Source: Candidatus Gastranaerophilales bacterium
Lineage (GTDB): Bacteria > Cyanobacteriota > Vampirovibrionia > Gastranaerophilales > Gastranaerophilaceae
Length of the DNA: 64,000 nucleotides
Direction of reading: 5' to 3'
Assembly (NCBI GenBank): GCA_944325665.1
Contig: CALVAY010000004.1
Location: 1-64,000 of the forward strand
Shown piece by piece: positions 43,317-52,486 of the stretch. The notes beneath the pieces were generated by a model, which did no database searches, was not told the origin of the DNA, and saw nothing but the letters and a program-made list of their open reading frames with translations. A program made the position numbers and the translations under genes. Position 1 is the stretch's first letter, and every line of letters begins with the position of its first letter.

Positions 43317-44690
43317 TTAAAGCTGTTTTGTAACAAGGGCGAAAATATCGTTAAAAACAACATATACCATAAGCAGTATCAAAAGCATAAAGAACACTTT
43401 TGATACACCTTCAACAATCTTCTCATCAAGCTCTCTGCCTACGATTTTCTCAAGAACAAGAAACATCAAGTGTCCGCCATCAAGTGCGGGAATAGGTAGA
43501 AGGTTGATTATTGCAAGGTTTATGCTTATTATTGCGCTCAATAAAAGTCCTTTAAACATGCCTGAATTTTCAATAATGTCGCCGCCAACCTTTGTAATTG
43601 CAACAATACCGTGCATATCACTTAGAGGAATTTTACCGCTAATAAGTTGCCAAAGTCCAAGCAGCATTAGCTTTGTACTGTCATACAAATAATTGCAAGA
43701 GGTAATAATAGCACCACCAAAGGTTTTAACCGGCACAAATATCTCAACGACTTTTAATTTTACGCCCAATACACCGTCTTTTGTTGTTTTGAGATTATCA
43801 AAGACGTAAGTTTTTCCATCTCTTAAAACTTCTATTTTTATAGGCTTAAAACTGTCTGATAGAGCATATGCTATATCATTAAGGGAATATTTATTATCGG
43901 ATACAAATTCACTTTTTCCTTCTAATTTATATGAAAGTTCTTTTTGTGTTTTTGTAAGTTCAACCTCGCCTGAAACATACTTTTCAAGCCCCATTAAAAT
44001 TTTGTCGTTTACATAGGGTCTGGCTTCAGGTGTCATTTTTGGAAGTTTAACTTTTTCACCCTTAGATACCGTATCTTTTATATTTGGATTAAGCTTTTTT
44101 AACTCCGCAAGCTTTGTTTTATAAGTTTCATCAGATACAAAACCGTCAAGATACCTGCTTTTTTGAACAACATATATAAATTGATAAGAAGATGCAACAC
44201 TAAAGTCATTAACCTTAACTATTTTGTCATTTTGTTTAATGCCTGAATTTTCTATCGCCGAAGATGCATTTGGGGCAAAACCGTCAATGAATACATCGTA
44301 CTTGCCGCTCGGTAATTTATGATAATAAAGTGCACAAAAAATTACCAAAAGTATTGCAAAAACAACGTTTGCAAACACGCCCGCACTAACAACAATCGCT
44401 TTTTGCCAAGGTTTTTTATTTCTGAACCTTTTTGGAGAATCAAGCGGAAGAGTTTTTAAAAGTTCTTCGTCATCCTCATCATCCGGAAAAGAAACGTAGC
44501 CGCCCAATAAAAAAGCGTGGATTGTAAGTTTTGTTTCCCCGATTTTTGTTTCAAACAAAGTCGGCCCGATTGGCAAACCTATGCCAAAATGAGAAACTTG
44601 TATTCCAAAAGCTCTTGCTGCAAGGTAGTGTCCAAGTTCATGTACCAGCACTAAAAGGCTTATTAAAATGAGCATTATAATAATATTCAT
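43317..44690 (-). CDS. rseP: Site-2 metalloprotease RseP (M50)
   Basis: A 457-residue membrane protease. The zinc site HELGH lies in LVLVHELGHYLAARAFG (about residues 13-29) and the third ligand in NLLPIPALDGGHL (about 398-410). PDZ-like material sits between the membrane helices (about 125-310), interrupted by a long loop (about 180-270) that is bigger than usual. RseP cleaves anti-sigma factors and remnant signal peptides within the membrane. The gene follows the coiled-coil protein gene by 5 bp. Confidence 0.95.
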   Translation of the reverse strand: MNIIIMLILISLLVLVHELGHYLAARAFGIQVSHFGIGLPIGPTLFETKIGETKLTIHAFLLGGYVSFPDDEDDEELLKTLPLDSPKRFRNKKPWQKAIVVSAGVFANVVFAILLVIFCALYYHKLPSGKYDVFIDGFAPNASSAIENSGIKQNDKIVKVNDFSVASSYQFIYVVQKSRYLDGFVSDETYKTKLAELKKLNPNIKDTVSKGEKVKLPKMTPEARPYVNDKILMGLEKYVSGEVELTKTQKELSYKLEGKSEFVSDNKYSLNDIAYALSDSFKPIKIEVLRDGKTYVFDNLKTTKDGVLGVKLKVVEIFVPVKTFGGAIITSCNYLYDSTKLMLLGLWQLISGKIPLSDMHGIVAITKVGGDIIENSGMFKGLLLSAIISINLAIINLLPIPALDGGHLMFLVLEKIVGRELDEKIVEGVSKVFFMLLILLMVYVVFNDIFALVTKQL

Positions 44691-44695
44691 ATATT

Positions 44696-45544
44696 TTATT
44701 TTTTCTTCTTAGCTTTTCTCTTAACAAATTTATAAAGTCCAAACAATGTCGGCTTGTATGAATTAAGATTTTTGTTTGACTCAAGTAATAAAATTTTTAG
44801 TTTCTTGTTTTCATCCTCAAGGGCTGAGATTTTATTTTCTAATTCTTTATTATGGTTTTGAGCTTCAATTAGTTTTGTATTATTGCTTTGCTCGCTTACC
44901 AACAGCAAACTAACCTGTTGTGCAATTTTTTTAGCAAGAGCCTTTGCAACCATGCTTATTGTTTTTTCAGAAATATCAAGCTTGAAGGCATTTTCAACAT
45001 TTTGCGCCGAAAACTCGGGATTTTTCTTCTCAAGCTGGCTTATGACGTAATTTTTAAATTTTTCTTGCGCCTGAAAAGAATCAGACAATAACTCCATATC
45101 GTCAAAGTCCTCTTCTTGTGTTTCTTGAGGTAGCTGTGGCTCACTATTTTCTTCTTTAACATCGGCATCATTTTGAACCTGTTGAGCGTCTGCCTCTTTA
45201 TTTTCTTCCTTTTGAGCATTTTTTAGCGGCAATAAATCAGAAGAAACTTCATTCCAGCTTTTCCAGTCAATATTTTCAAGTTCACCTTTTTTCTGTTCAA
45301 ACAGCTCTTGAGCTTCAAGCTCTTTTTCTCCCGCAGAAACATTTTTACCCTTAGAGGGAGCAAGCTTACTTGTTATAATTTCAAGTGCAGTCTTATCAAA
45401 AAGCTCATTTCCGTCTTTATCTTCAAATATTGCTTGGATTTTAAAATCTTTGATAAAATCACTCAATGTCAAAAGGTCAACAAAGTAACCTTCTTGAGAT
45501 AATTTTTCTACTATTTCCTCTTTTGTAAAAATCCCTGAACTCAT
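44696..45544 (-). CDS. Coiled-coil cytoplasmic protein of unknown function
   Basis: A 282-residue acidic protein I cannot assign. Residues 1-60 look like a compact helical domain (FTKEEIVEKLSQEGYFVDLL). Residues 70-155 are low-complexity and rich in Glu/Gln/Asp. Residues 160-205 are helical. A coiled coil runs from about 215 to 262 (NKELENKISALEDENKKLK), ending in a very basic tail (KFVKRKAKKKK). No export signal is seen. The 5-bp gap to rseP suggests shared expression. GGAT lies before the ATG. Confidence 0.7.
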   Translation of the reverse strand: MSSGIFTKEEIVEKLSQEGYFVDLLTLSDFIKDFKIQAIFEDKDGNELFDKTALEIITSKLAPSKGKNVSAGEKELEAQELFEQKKGELENIDWKSWNEVSSDLLPLKNAQKEENKEADAQQVQNDADVKEENSEPQLPQETQEEDFDDMELLSDSFQAQEKFKNYVISQLEKKNPEFSAQNVENAFKLDISEKTISMVAKALAKKIAQQVSLLLVSEQSNNTKLIEAQNHNKELENKISALEDENKKLKILLLESNKNLNSYKPTLFGLYKFVKRKAKKKK

Positions 45545-45604
45545 AATTACATCCGCATCGTATAAAAAAAATTATAGCTTAAAAATCGTTTCAAAACAAT
45601 ATAT

Positions 45605-45628
45605 AAAAAAATGCCTCATAATTGAGGC
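45605..45628 (-). terminator. Terminator of the AMIN-domain protein gene
   Basis: GCCTCA (45613-45618) and TGAGGC (45623-45628) form a 6-bp stem with a 4-nt loop. On the minus strand it is followed by a run of seven T, about 33 bp past the stop codon of the upstream gene. Confidence 0.85.
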
Positions 45629-45660
45629 TTATTGGTTGAGTATTATATTTACATTAAAAT

Positions 45661-46797
45661 TTAAACCGCAGTTTTGCGTTTATGGACTCCCTCTCTGAGC
45701 CCCTGAGCCAAATCGGCTCTTCCGCTTTGTTCGTATATCTTTGTAACAGACTCAAGAAATTTAATATTGTCGGCAGAAACATTTGCTTTGGGAGAAGACA
45801 CGTTTGTTGCCCTTACTTGAGGTTTTGTTACAAATGAATTTGAGGATTGAGCGAAAGAGCCTGCTCTGTTTGGGTATTTTAAAGGTTGCGCATTGTGCGT
45901 CTTTGTAATGTAAGGATTTTTTTGTGAATTTTGATAAGCACCAAGTGCATAGTTTTGTTTAATTGCATTAGTATTAGCCATTCTTGGTTTTTGCTTAGGC
46001 AAAATTGACGAATAATTATTTGAAGCATATTTAAGTGCAGGGTTAACTTGCGGCTGCATTTGTTTTGATGGTTTATTTAAAGCAGGCATTTGCTTAATTT
46101 CTTCAGTTTGTTCAAAATCTTTTTGATAAGCGGAAGATAGACCGATTAACGGTTCTTCCTGAAGTTTAATTTTTGCAAAAACTTTCTTTGAAATAACAAT
46201 TGATAAAACCAATAATGACAAGCAAACCATAAGTGTCATATCGGCCTTGCCTTCAAAAAGTCCAAAGAAGGACGCTAAAAGATGCTCTGGATTAAAAGAA
46301 TTTTCATCCCAGTTTATATTCTCATCAAACACTTCTTCAGTATCTACAACGGGCATATACTCTCTTAACGGACGGTTAAGAACAACTTCGTTTTTTGGAG
46401 CGGATACATTTTGTTGAGCCGTTTTAAACACAAGCTTTGTATTTTGAGTATTTAAACCGTTAACGTAAATTCTTACTTTATTTTCTAACTGTTGAACAAT
46501 AACTCCGTCAATATCTGAAACATCGTCATAAATTGTGTCTAAATTATCAACAGTAACAGCATTTTTAAGGTCAAAATAAATACTGTCTTGAGATTTTACT
46601 TTTGTTTTGTATTCAATAGGAGCATCGGCCTTAATTGTAAGCTGATAAGCACCGTCTAACTCAGCGGGTTTTGAAAGCGAAACCGACTTAACTGATATTT
46701 CTTGTGCCAAAGCACCTGTTGCAAATGCTAAAAGCGTAAAAATTGTTGTTACTACTTTTTTAACTCCGAACTTAAAAGTTCCTCTCATAATACTCAA
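45661..46797 (-). CDS. Exported membrane protein with AMIN-like domain
   Basis: A 378-residue protein. A signal peptide (ending ALAQ, about residue 32) is followed by an AMIN-like beta domain (about 33-130; SVKSVSLSKPAELDGAYQL, VRIYVNGLNTQNTKLVF). A membrane helix at about 185-203 leads into a long disordered cytoplasmic tail rich in Asn, Gln, Lys and Pro. AMIN domains target envelope machines such as amidases and secretins. The start is either TTG 46797, with AGGGAG 5 nt upstream, or ATG 46788. It resembles FliO-type topology, but no flagellar genes are nearby. The specific function is unknown. Confidence 0.75.
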   Translation of the reverse strand: MSIMRGTFKFGVKKVVTTIFTLLAFATGALAQEISVKSVSLSKPAELDGAYQLTIKADAPIEYKTKVKSQDSIYFDLKNAVTVDNLDTIYDDVSDIDGVIVQQLENKVRIYVNGLNTQNTKLVFKTAQQNVSAPKNEVVLNRPLREYMPVVDTEEVFDENINWDENSFNPEHLLASFFGLFEGKADMTLMVCLSLLVLSIVISKKVFAKIKLQEEPLIGLSSAYQKDFEQTEEIKQMPALNKPSKQMQPQVNPALKYASNNYSSILPKQKPRMANTNAIKQNYALGAYQNSQKNPYITKTHNAQPLKYPNRAGSFAQSSNSFVTKPQVRATNVSSPKANVSADNIKFLESVTKIYEQSGRADLAQGLREGVHKRKTAV

Positions 46798-46887
46798 AAA
46801 CTCTCCCTAATCAGTTTTAATATAGTTAAATATTAATTCCTTTCAGGAAGAGTATCATCAATCTTGAGGTTTAAAATATATCTAGAT

Positions 46888-47361
46888 CTAAAGGTTGATT
46901 TTTTTAGACAAATTTGCCATTTCAATTGCGGCTTTTGCAGCCTCTGAACCTTTATTTCCGGCTTTTGTACCAGCTCTTTCAATCGCTTGTTCAATATTGT
47001 CGGTAGTTAATACACCAAAGATAACAGGAATATTTTCAGACAATGACACAGAAGCAACGCCTTTTGATACTTCAGCGCAAACGTAGTCATAATGAGAAGT
47101 TGAGCCTTTAATAACAGCACCGAGCGTAACAATGGCACTGTATTTATTTGTTTTAGCAAGTTTTTTTGCAATTAAAGGTATTTCAAAAGCCCCGGGAACC
47201 CAAACAACGTCAATATTTGCCTCATCAACTCCCAATCTTACAAAAGAGTCAACAGCGCCCGATAAAAGTTTTGAGCCTATAAACTCGTTAAATCTTGCAA
47301 TCACGATACAGAATTTATCTTCTTTTTGTGCGTATAAATTACCTTCAATTGTGTTTGGCAT
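46888..47361 (-). CDS. ribH: 6,7-dimethyl-8-ribityllumazine synthase
   Basis: A 157-residue lumazine synthase. Motifs include [20 protein letters not shown] (substrate binding), [34 protein letters not shown] and [20 protein letters not shown]. It makes the last riboflavin precursor and assembles as an icosahedron or decamer. I chose ATG 47361 with GGGGG 10 nt upstream. No other rib gene is adjacent, and I see no FMN riboswitch in front of it. Confidence 0.97.
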   Translation of the reverse strand: MPNTIEGNLYAQKEDKFCIVIARFNEFIGSKLLSGAVDSFVRLGVDEANIDVVWVPGAFEIPLIAKKLAKTNKYSAIVTLGAVIKGSTSHYDYVCAEVSKGVASVSLSENIPVIFGVLTTDNIEQAIERAGTKAGNKGSEAAKAAIEMANLSKKINL

Positions 47362-47420
47362 AAAATATCCCCCAAAGTAGTTACAAAAGGATATTAGCAC
47401 AAAAATAATTTTACATAAAG

Positions 47421-47450
47421 AAAAAGGCTTTTGAAAAAATCAAAAGCCTT
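47421..47450 (-). terminator. Hairpin terminator in the ribH-sigma intergenic region
   Basis: AAGGCTTTTG (47424-47433) and CAAAAGCCTT (47441-47450) form a perfect 10-bp stem with a 7-nt loop. On the minus strand it is followed by T-rich sequence. No annotated gene ends here, so it would terminate a transcript arising within the intergenic region. Confidence 0.75.
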
Positions 47451-47545
47451 AGGAATACTTGTTTAGTAATTCCCCGTGTGTGAAGTGAAGGTTAGTGTGT
47501 GTTGGTTAGAAAGTATATCTTTTATGAATTTATATCTTATATATC
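47424..47545 (-). ncRNA. Candidate small RNA
   Basis: On the minus strand a conserved AT-rich element (47571-47546) is followed by about 100 nt without an ATG. A C/A-rich stretch with little apparent pairing (47510-47480) and a small GGAAT/ATTCC hairpin precede the terminator at 47450-47421. The upstream element is shared with the 58-aa gene at 61076, which suggests a promoter or regulator site. This is an inference from layout only. Confidence 0.4.
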
Positions 47546-47571
47546 GCTTACATATATATAAAGTATTTCAA
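47546..47571 (-). repeat. Shared AT-rich element, copy B
   Basis: On the minus strand TTGAAA is followed by a 21-bp block ending TATATATATGTAAGC (47566-47546). The same 21 bp occur on the plus strand at 61029-61049. It lies just upstream of the candidate small RNA. Confidence 0.6.
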
Positions 47572-47753
47572 CTTTAAAAAATTGCGCGGTTGATATAAAT
47601 GTGTTACAAAAGTTAATAATTTTTAAAAGTGGTTGATTTTATTGGATTATATCAAATTTAATATATTAAGTTATGTTAAAAAACTATCATTTTTTAGAAA
47701 TTATCTTAATATTTCTTAAAATAAGGGTTGAGTTTTTTTATGTCAAATGATAT

Positions 47754-47775
47754 ATTGAGTATATATCCTATATAT
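47754..47775 (+). repeat. Shared AT-rich element, copy C (diverged)
   Basis: ATTGAGTATATA followed by three differing bases and TATATAT matches the first 22 bp of the copy at 61020 with three mismatches. It lies about 170 bp upstream of the sigma factor gene. Confidence 0.45.
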
Positions 47776-47943
47776 CATATTGTTTTTGCTTACCTGTTTT
47801 TAGTTAAAGATTTTATGAATTAACCAATTCAAAAGTCTTAATTGTTGTGTCTTTTTTCGTTTTTTCAAAATACGCCAAAAAGCATTACTTGGCGTGCAAA
47901 TTTAAAGTGCAGATTATGGTTTAGAAATATTGAGGTGTCTTTT

Positions 47944-48840
47944 ATGAAAAATTCAGCTGTTAGTGTTAAAAAACAAAATCAAAACAATGGTACAAAAATT
48001 ATCAACTTTGACGAAAATCTAAATGCTTACGTCAAAAAAATTGCAAAGTACGCTGTCTTAAATTCCAAAGAAGAAAAACAACTTGCAAAAGCGGCTCAAG
48101 AAGGCGACTTAGAGGCAAAGAAAAAACTTGTTCAAGCAAACTTAAAGCTTGTGTTTAATATTGCTAAAAAATCTATCCACACAACAACGCTCAGTATGAG
48201 CGATTTAATCCAAGAAGGAAATATGGGGCTTATGGTCGCCATTGATAAATTTAACTGGCGTTTGGGTTATAAGTTCTCAACTTATGCAAGCTGGTGGATA
48301 AAACAGGCAATGTTTAAGGCAATTTCCGAGCAGTCATATTGTATGAAAATACCTGTGTATATTCAAGAAACGCTTTCAAAATATAAAAAAGTTAAATCCT
48401 CGCTTGAACAAAAATACGGTTGCAGCGTGAAAAATTCACAAGTTGCAAAATATGTAGGTTACAGCGAAGAAAAAATTGACCAATTCTTAAATGCATACAA
48501 TAAGGCTCTTTCTCTTGATACAGGCTTTGAAACACAAGATTCAAAGGAAATGAGCTTAAGTGAAATTATTGAAGATGAAAAACAAAACATAGAAAGAACA
48601 ATTTTGGATAAGCAGCTTAAAAACGATATTCAAAGTGCTCTTGAATGTTTAAAAGACAGAGAAAAAGAAGTTATTACGCTTCGCTTTGGCTTAGGTGAAA
48701 ACGCTAAAAAAACCTTGGAAGAAATCGGAAATATTTACGGCGTTACAAAAGAATGTATAAGACAAATTGAAAAAAGGGCAATTCAAAAAATCAACTCAAC
48801 TAAAAAAGTTCACGATATGCTCTTAAGCTACGTTATTTAG
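47944..48840 (+). CDS. Group 2 RNA polymerase sigma-70 family factor
   Basis: A 298-residue sigma factor with regions 1.2 (NLNAYVKKIAKYAVLN), 2 (SDLIQEGNMGLMVAIDKFNWR, YKFSTYASWWIKQAM), 3, and 4 (LKDREKEVITLRFGLGE, TLEEIGNIYGVTKECIRQIE). It lacks region 1.1 and is shorter than a housekeeping RpoD, so it is a group 2 (alternative, RpoD-like) factor of the kind common in Cyanobacteria. I chose ATG 47944 with GAGGTG 6 nt upstream. A hairpin (ACGCCAA/TTGGCGT, 47871-47895) sits in the leader. Its stop overlaps the convergent bioC gene by 8 nt. Confidence 0.93.
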   Translation: MKNSAVSVKKQNQNNGTKIINFDENLNAYVKKIAKYAVLNSKEEKQLAKAAQEGDLEAKKKLVQANLKLVFNIAKKSIHTTTLSMSDLIQEGNMGLMVAIDKFNWRLGYKFSTYASWWIKQAMFKAISEQSYCMKIPVYIQETLSKYKKVKSSLEQKYGCSVKNSQVAKYVGYSEEKIDQFLNAYNKALSLDTGFETQDSKEMSLSEIIEDEKQNIERTILDKQLKNDIQSALECLKDREKEVITLRFGLGENAKKTLEEIGNIYGVTKECIRQIEKRAIQKINSTKKVHDMLLSYVI

Positions 48841-49543
48841 CAACCGCAAGAACATAAACAGGGTTATAAGTCAAGCAATAGCCGTTTTCATCATAGTATT
48901 CTTCCTTGTATCTTTTCTCAAAATTCTTATAATCCTCTTTTGTCCAAACTTTATCCGACTTAACCAAAGCGCCTGTATGTTTAATGTGCTTTAAAACGTC
49001 CTGAAAGCGTTTAAAATATACGCTGTCTATCTCACACTCATAGTGAATAACTTCATAACCTGCAAGGTTCAAGAGCTCTTCGTAGTTAGGATACTTTAGC
49101 CCCAGTCCCAAAATTTTCCTAAACTGCAAACAATTATCATCCCCAAAACTTGAAAAGGCCAAAACTCCGTTTTTGTTTAAACTCCCCTTTAATTTTACAA
49201 AAAAATCCAAAGGATTATTAATCCACTGAAAACAGGCCCCTGAGACAATTAAATCGCACATTTTAGGAAGATCAATCTCTTCAACGTTACCCTTTAAAAA
49301 AGTGAAGTCAAAGTTAGTATAATTTTTCGTCAAATCATTTAAAATCAGCTCTTTATAAGTTAAATTATTAACAATATTTTCCGTTAAAAGCCCTGTGCCT
49401 GAGCCTATTTCAAAAATTTTTTCAAAATTCGTGCCAAAATTTTTACTCAACAAAAAACAAAGGTCGCTTGCCATTTTCTTCTGCACAATGGCATTTTGTT
49501 TATACGTTGCTGCCGCATTTGAAAAATCAGCTTCTTTTGACAT
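48833..49543 (-). CDS. bioC: Malonyl-ACP O-methyltransferase BioC
   Basis: A 236-residue SAM-dependent methyltransferase. FSNAAATYKQNAIVQKKMA at the start is the BioC signature, and FEIGSGTGLLTENI (about residues 43-56) binds SAM. BioC methylates malonyl-ACP so that fatty acid synthesis can build the pimeloyl chain for biotin. The adjacent bioG, 2 bp upstream, supplies the esterase, supporting the call. GAAGG lies 6 nt before the ATG. Confidence 0.93.
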   Translation of the reverse strand: MSKEADFSNAAATYKQNAIVQKKMASDLCFLLSKNFGTNFEKIFEIGSGTGLLTENIVNNLTYKELILNDLTKNYTNFDFTFLKGNVEEIDLPKMCDLIVSGACFQWINNPLDFFVKLKGSLNKNGVLAFSSFGDDNCLQFRKILGLGLKYPNYEELLNLAGYEVIHYECEIDSVYFKRFQDVLKHIKHTGALVKSDKVWTKEDYKNFEKRYKEEYYDENGYCLTYNPVYVLAVAK

Positions 49544-49545
49544 AA

Positions 49546-50208
49546 TTAACCTTCAAGAATTTCATCAAAATCTCTAAATTCAAAAAACGGAAAATGCCCG
49601 CACTCAAGTTCAAGTTTATTATTATGCGCAGCCCAGAAATTAGACTGGGAAGAATACGGGAAAATTCTGTCCTTCTTTGTTAAAACAACTTTTTCGAAAG
49701 GAAAATTTTTCTTAAACCAAGAATGTTTTGACGTCATTTTAATATTCAACAACTCAGCTGCCAGATTTTCAATTTTCCTGTTTGCAGGTTTAATATTTAG
49801 CGGGGAAGATGAGCCTATTGCCATTTTCTTCTCAAATTTTTCAATTGTATCAGAGTTAAGTGAATTTAGCATAAGGTCATAAATTTTTTCATTAACCCCG
49901 TATTCATTATCCACCGGACAAAAAGTTCCGCATAGGGCACAGCTTTTATTAATTTCGGGCAATAAGTCCATATTATAAGTATAATTAAGCGCCCAAACAC
50001 CGTATGAATAAGCAATAACATTTACTTCGGTATATGGAGTAAAGTCAAAATATTCAAGCGGGTTATTTTCCATATCCGAGTAATCATAAACAAAAAGCAA
50101 ATCGCTTTTGTTGTTATCAAACTCTATAAAACAATTGGCATCAGTATAAAATCCGCAGAAAAAGATTATCAAAGATGTCTTATTGTGTGATATAAATTCG
50201 GTTTTCAT
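49546..50208 (-). CDS. bioG: Pimeloyl-ACP methyl ester esterase BioG
   Basis: A 220-residue DUF452/BioG protein. The nucleophile serine is in IAYSYGVWAL (about residues 65-74), the acid probably Asp in LTKKDRIFP, and the histidine in ECGHFPFFEF near the end. BioG removes the methyl group from pimeloyl-ACP methyl ester, ending the BioC-started route. No bioF, bioA, bioD or bioB is in the window. GAGGAA precedes the ATG. The TPR gene diverges from here. Confidence 0.93.
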   Translation of the reverse strand: MKTEFISHNKTSLIIFFCGFYTDANCFIEFDNNKSDLLFVYDYSDMENNPLEYFDFTPYTEVNVIAYSYGVWALNYTYNMDLLPEINKSCALCGTFCPVDNEYGVNEKIYDLMLNSLNSDTIEKFEKKMAIGSSSPLNIKPANRKIENLAAELLNIKMTSKHSWFKKNFPFEKVVLTKKDRIFPYSSQSNFWAAHNNKLELECGHFPFFEFRDFDEILEG

Positions 50209-50323
50209 AAATTCCTCAACTGCTACAAATAAAATAATACCAAAAACAACATATAACGGGTATGAAAAAAAGCTCGATTGTATTATAATTCTTTTAAGAT
50301 TTAGAGGGCGAAAGGTAAAACCA

Positions 50324-52486
50324 ATGAAAAAAAGACTGGTTATTTTGTTTGCAACATTCTTGTTTTTAACAAATATTTCTTACTCTCAAGCCCCGACTCA
50401 GGAAGAAATTCAAAGATATAATTTATACTACAATAACGGTGTTTCATACCTTAAAAACAAAAGATATTCTTCCGCAATTGTTGAATTTAAAAAGGTTTTA
50501 AGATACCAGCCAAATGATGCCGCCGTAAAAGAGGCTCTTTGCACCTCTTATCTTGCACGTGCGGATTATTTTTTAAATGAAGAAAAAAATCCTAAAAAAG
50601 CAATTAACGACTTAAGAAGCGCTCTTTTTTATATGAAATATTGGAACAGCGACCAAAATACACCGGAGCTTTCCAATATGATAAATTCAACCCTTAATTC
50701 TCTTGTAACGCTTGAGAAAAAACACGAAGGCAACCTAAGCGCCACACAAAGACTTCAAAGGGCGAAAGATTTAAGAGTTCAGGGCGAACTTCCCGCAGCG
50801 GGATATATTTTGATGAGCATTTCAAACAATTCTCAGTACGCAAAGGAAGCAAATGAAACCGCAGGAGATATTTTTAAAACCTTAAATAATCCCCTTGAAG
50901 CACTCAAATGTTACAGAGAAGCTATAAATGCGGATAAGAAAAATGCAAAACTGCACTTTAAATACGCGGTTATTTTAGATGAAGCCAATAACCAAGACGC
51001 CGCAATTGAAGAGTATAGTCTTGCACTAAAGTATGGAGAAAAAAATCCTGAATTATTGGATATTCTTGAAAATTTATGGCGCTCAAGAACAATCAACAAT
51101 CCAAATGACACTCAAGCATATATAAATATGGGTACTGTTCTTCAAACAAAAGGTGATTTAGCAGGCGCAAAAGCTCAATATTTAAAAGCTCTTTCAATTA
51201 ACCCTAACGATAAGACGGCAATATTAAACCTAAGCTCGCTATACATTGCGCAAGGTTCAGCAAGTCAGGCAATAGCACTTTATGATAAACTGCTTGCCAA
51301 AAATCCAAACAATATTGAGATAATTAAATATAAAGCGGCCGCTTATGAAGCGCAGAAAAATTACAAAAATGCACTTTTGCAGTATCAGGCTATACTTGAT
51401 ATAAACCCTGACAATCAAGATGCAAAAGCTGCAATATCGGATATTATTGCAAATAAATTTACCCCTGAAGAAAAGTATAATTATATGCTTTTGCAGGCAA
51501 ATTCAAATCCGCAAAACTATGACTTGCAGTATGCTTACGCTTATGAAATGCACAAACAAAAAAGATACGACGAGGCAATTTCATACTATAAAAAAGCTCT
51601 TTCGCTAAACCCGAGACGCGAAGAAACTTATATTAACATTGCGCAAATTTACGCCCTTAAAAATGACTTCGATAATGCACTTTTAACTTTAAATAAAGGT
51701 ATTGCAAATATACCTTACAGTGCGCAGCTACTCAAAGAAAAAGATGAGCTTGAAGCAAGTCAGGCAGGACAAGTTTGGGAAAATGCAACTAAGTTTTACG
51801 AGCAGAAAGACTACAAAACCGCCCTTGCAAATTATTTAAAAATTCAAAACCAAACACCCGAGGTTCAACTTGCCATTGCAGCTTGCTATTGGGAACTAAA
51901 AGATTATAAAAATGCAATTATTTACTATGAAAAATATTTGCAAAAAGAACCCAAAAACGAAGAAGTGCTTTACCTTTGCGCTATGTCTTATGACGAATTA
52001 GGCAATGAAACAAAATCTGTGGAAATTTTAAATAAGATTTTATCAATCAATCCTCAAAACGAAAATGCCAAACAGGCACTTTTAGCTCTTAAGGAAAATC
52101 AAAACGCAAAAAATTTAGACAACGCTATTTCAATGTATGAGAAAAAACAATACAAGGAATCTCTTGCGCTTTTAGATAAGGTGTTGGAAAAAGACAACAA
52201 AAATTACTACGCCTACTATTACAAAGGCTTAGCATTAGAAGAAGAGAAAAATCTACCGAAGGCAATTGAAAATTACAAAGCTGCAATTGCTAATAATGGC
52301 GATTTTTCACCCGCTTATTATTCATACGCACTTGCACTTGATAACAGTGAAAAATATCAAGAGGCAGTTACATATTATGATAAATATCTTGAGTTAAGAC
52401 TTAAAGAAGGTACTCAAGATGAGTACAGCAAATTTGCAAAAGAAAGAGTAGCTCAACTGAGAGAATTTTTAAATTCTAAACAATGA
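50324..52486 (+). CDS. Exported TPR-repeat protein
   Basis: A 720-residue protein with an N-terminal signal peptide (MKKRLVILFATFLFLTNISYSQA) and about 14 or more tetratricopeptide repeats through nearly the whole chain (for example YINMGTVLQTKGDLAGAKAQ, AISYYKKALSLNPRREETY). TPR arrays bind partner proteins, so it is probably an envelope scaffold. I chose ATG 50324 because the signal peptide starts there and AAAGG lies upstream; a TATAAT is at 50284-50289. dus follows with a 4-nt overlap. Confidence 0.9.
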   Translation: MKKRLVILFATFLFLTNISYSQAPTQEEIQRYNLYYNNGVSYLKNKRYSSAIVEFKKVLRYQPNDAAVKEALCTSYLARADYFLNEEKNPKKAINDLRSALFYMKYWNSDQNTPELSNMINSTLNSLVTLEKKHEGNLSATQRLQRAKDLRVQGELPAAGYILMSISNNSQYAKEANETAGDIFKTLNNPLEALKCYREAINADKKNAKLHFKYAVILDEANNQDAAIEEYSLALKYGEKNPELLDILENLWRSRTINNPNDTQAYINMGTVLQTKGDLAGAKAQYLKALSINPNDKTAILNLSSLYIAQGSASQAIALYDKLLAKNPNNIEIIKYKAAAYEAQKNYKNALLQYQAILDINPDNQDAKAAISDIIANKFTPEEKYNYMLLQANSNPQNYDLQYAYAYEMHKQKRYDEAISYYKKALSLNPRREETYINIAQIYALKNDFDNALLTLNKGIANIPYSAQLLKEKDELEASQAGQVWENATKFYEQKDYKTALANYLKIQNQTPEVQLAIAACYWELKDYKNAIIYYEKYLQKEPKNEEVLYLCAMSYDELGNETKSVEILNKILSINPQNENAKQALLALKENQNAKNLDNAISMYEKKQYKESLALLDKVLEKDNKNYYAYYYKGLALEEEKNLPKAIENYKAAIANNGDFSPAYYSYALALDNSEKYQEAVTYYDKYLELRLKEGTQDEYSKFAKERVAQLREFLNSKQ

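Larger units (their letters stand above)
47451..47943. other. Long non-coding stretch before the sigma factor gene
   Basis: About 490 bp with no credible protein gene. It contains the candidate minus-strand small RNA, two copies of the AT-rich element (47546-47571 and 47754-47775), a weak AGAAAT/ATTTCT hairpin near 47696-47716, and a leader hairpin (47871-47895). For this gene-dense genome it is unusually long, which suggests regulation of the sigma factor. Confidence 0.5.

Noticed and set aside
47360-47450. FMN riboswitch upstream of ribH
   Set aside because: The hairpin there is a simple terminator on the minus strand, and no RFN-element conserved segments are visible.
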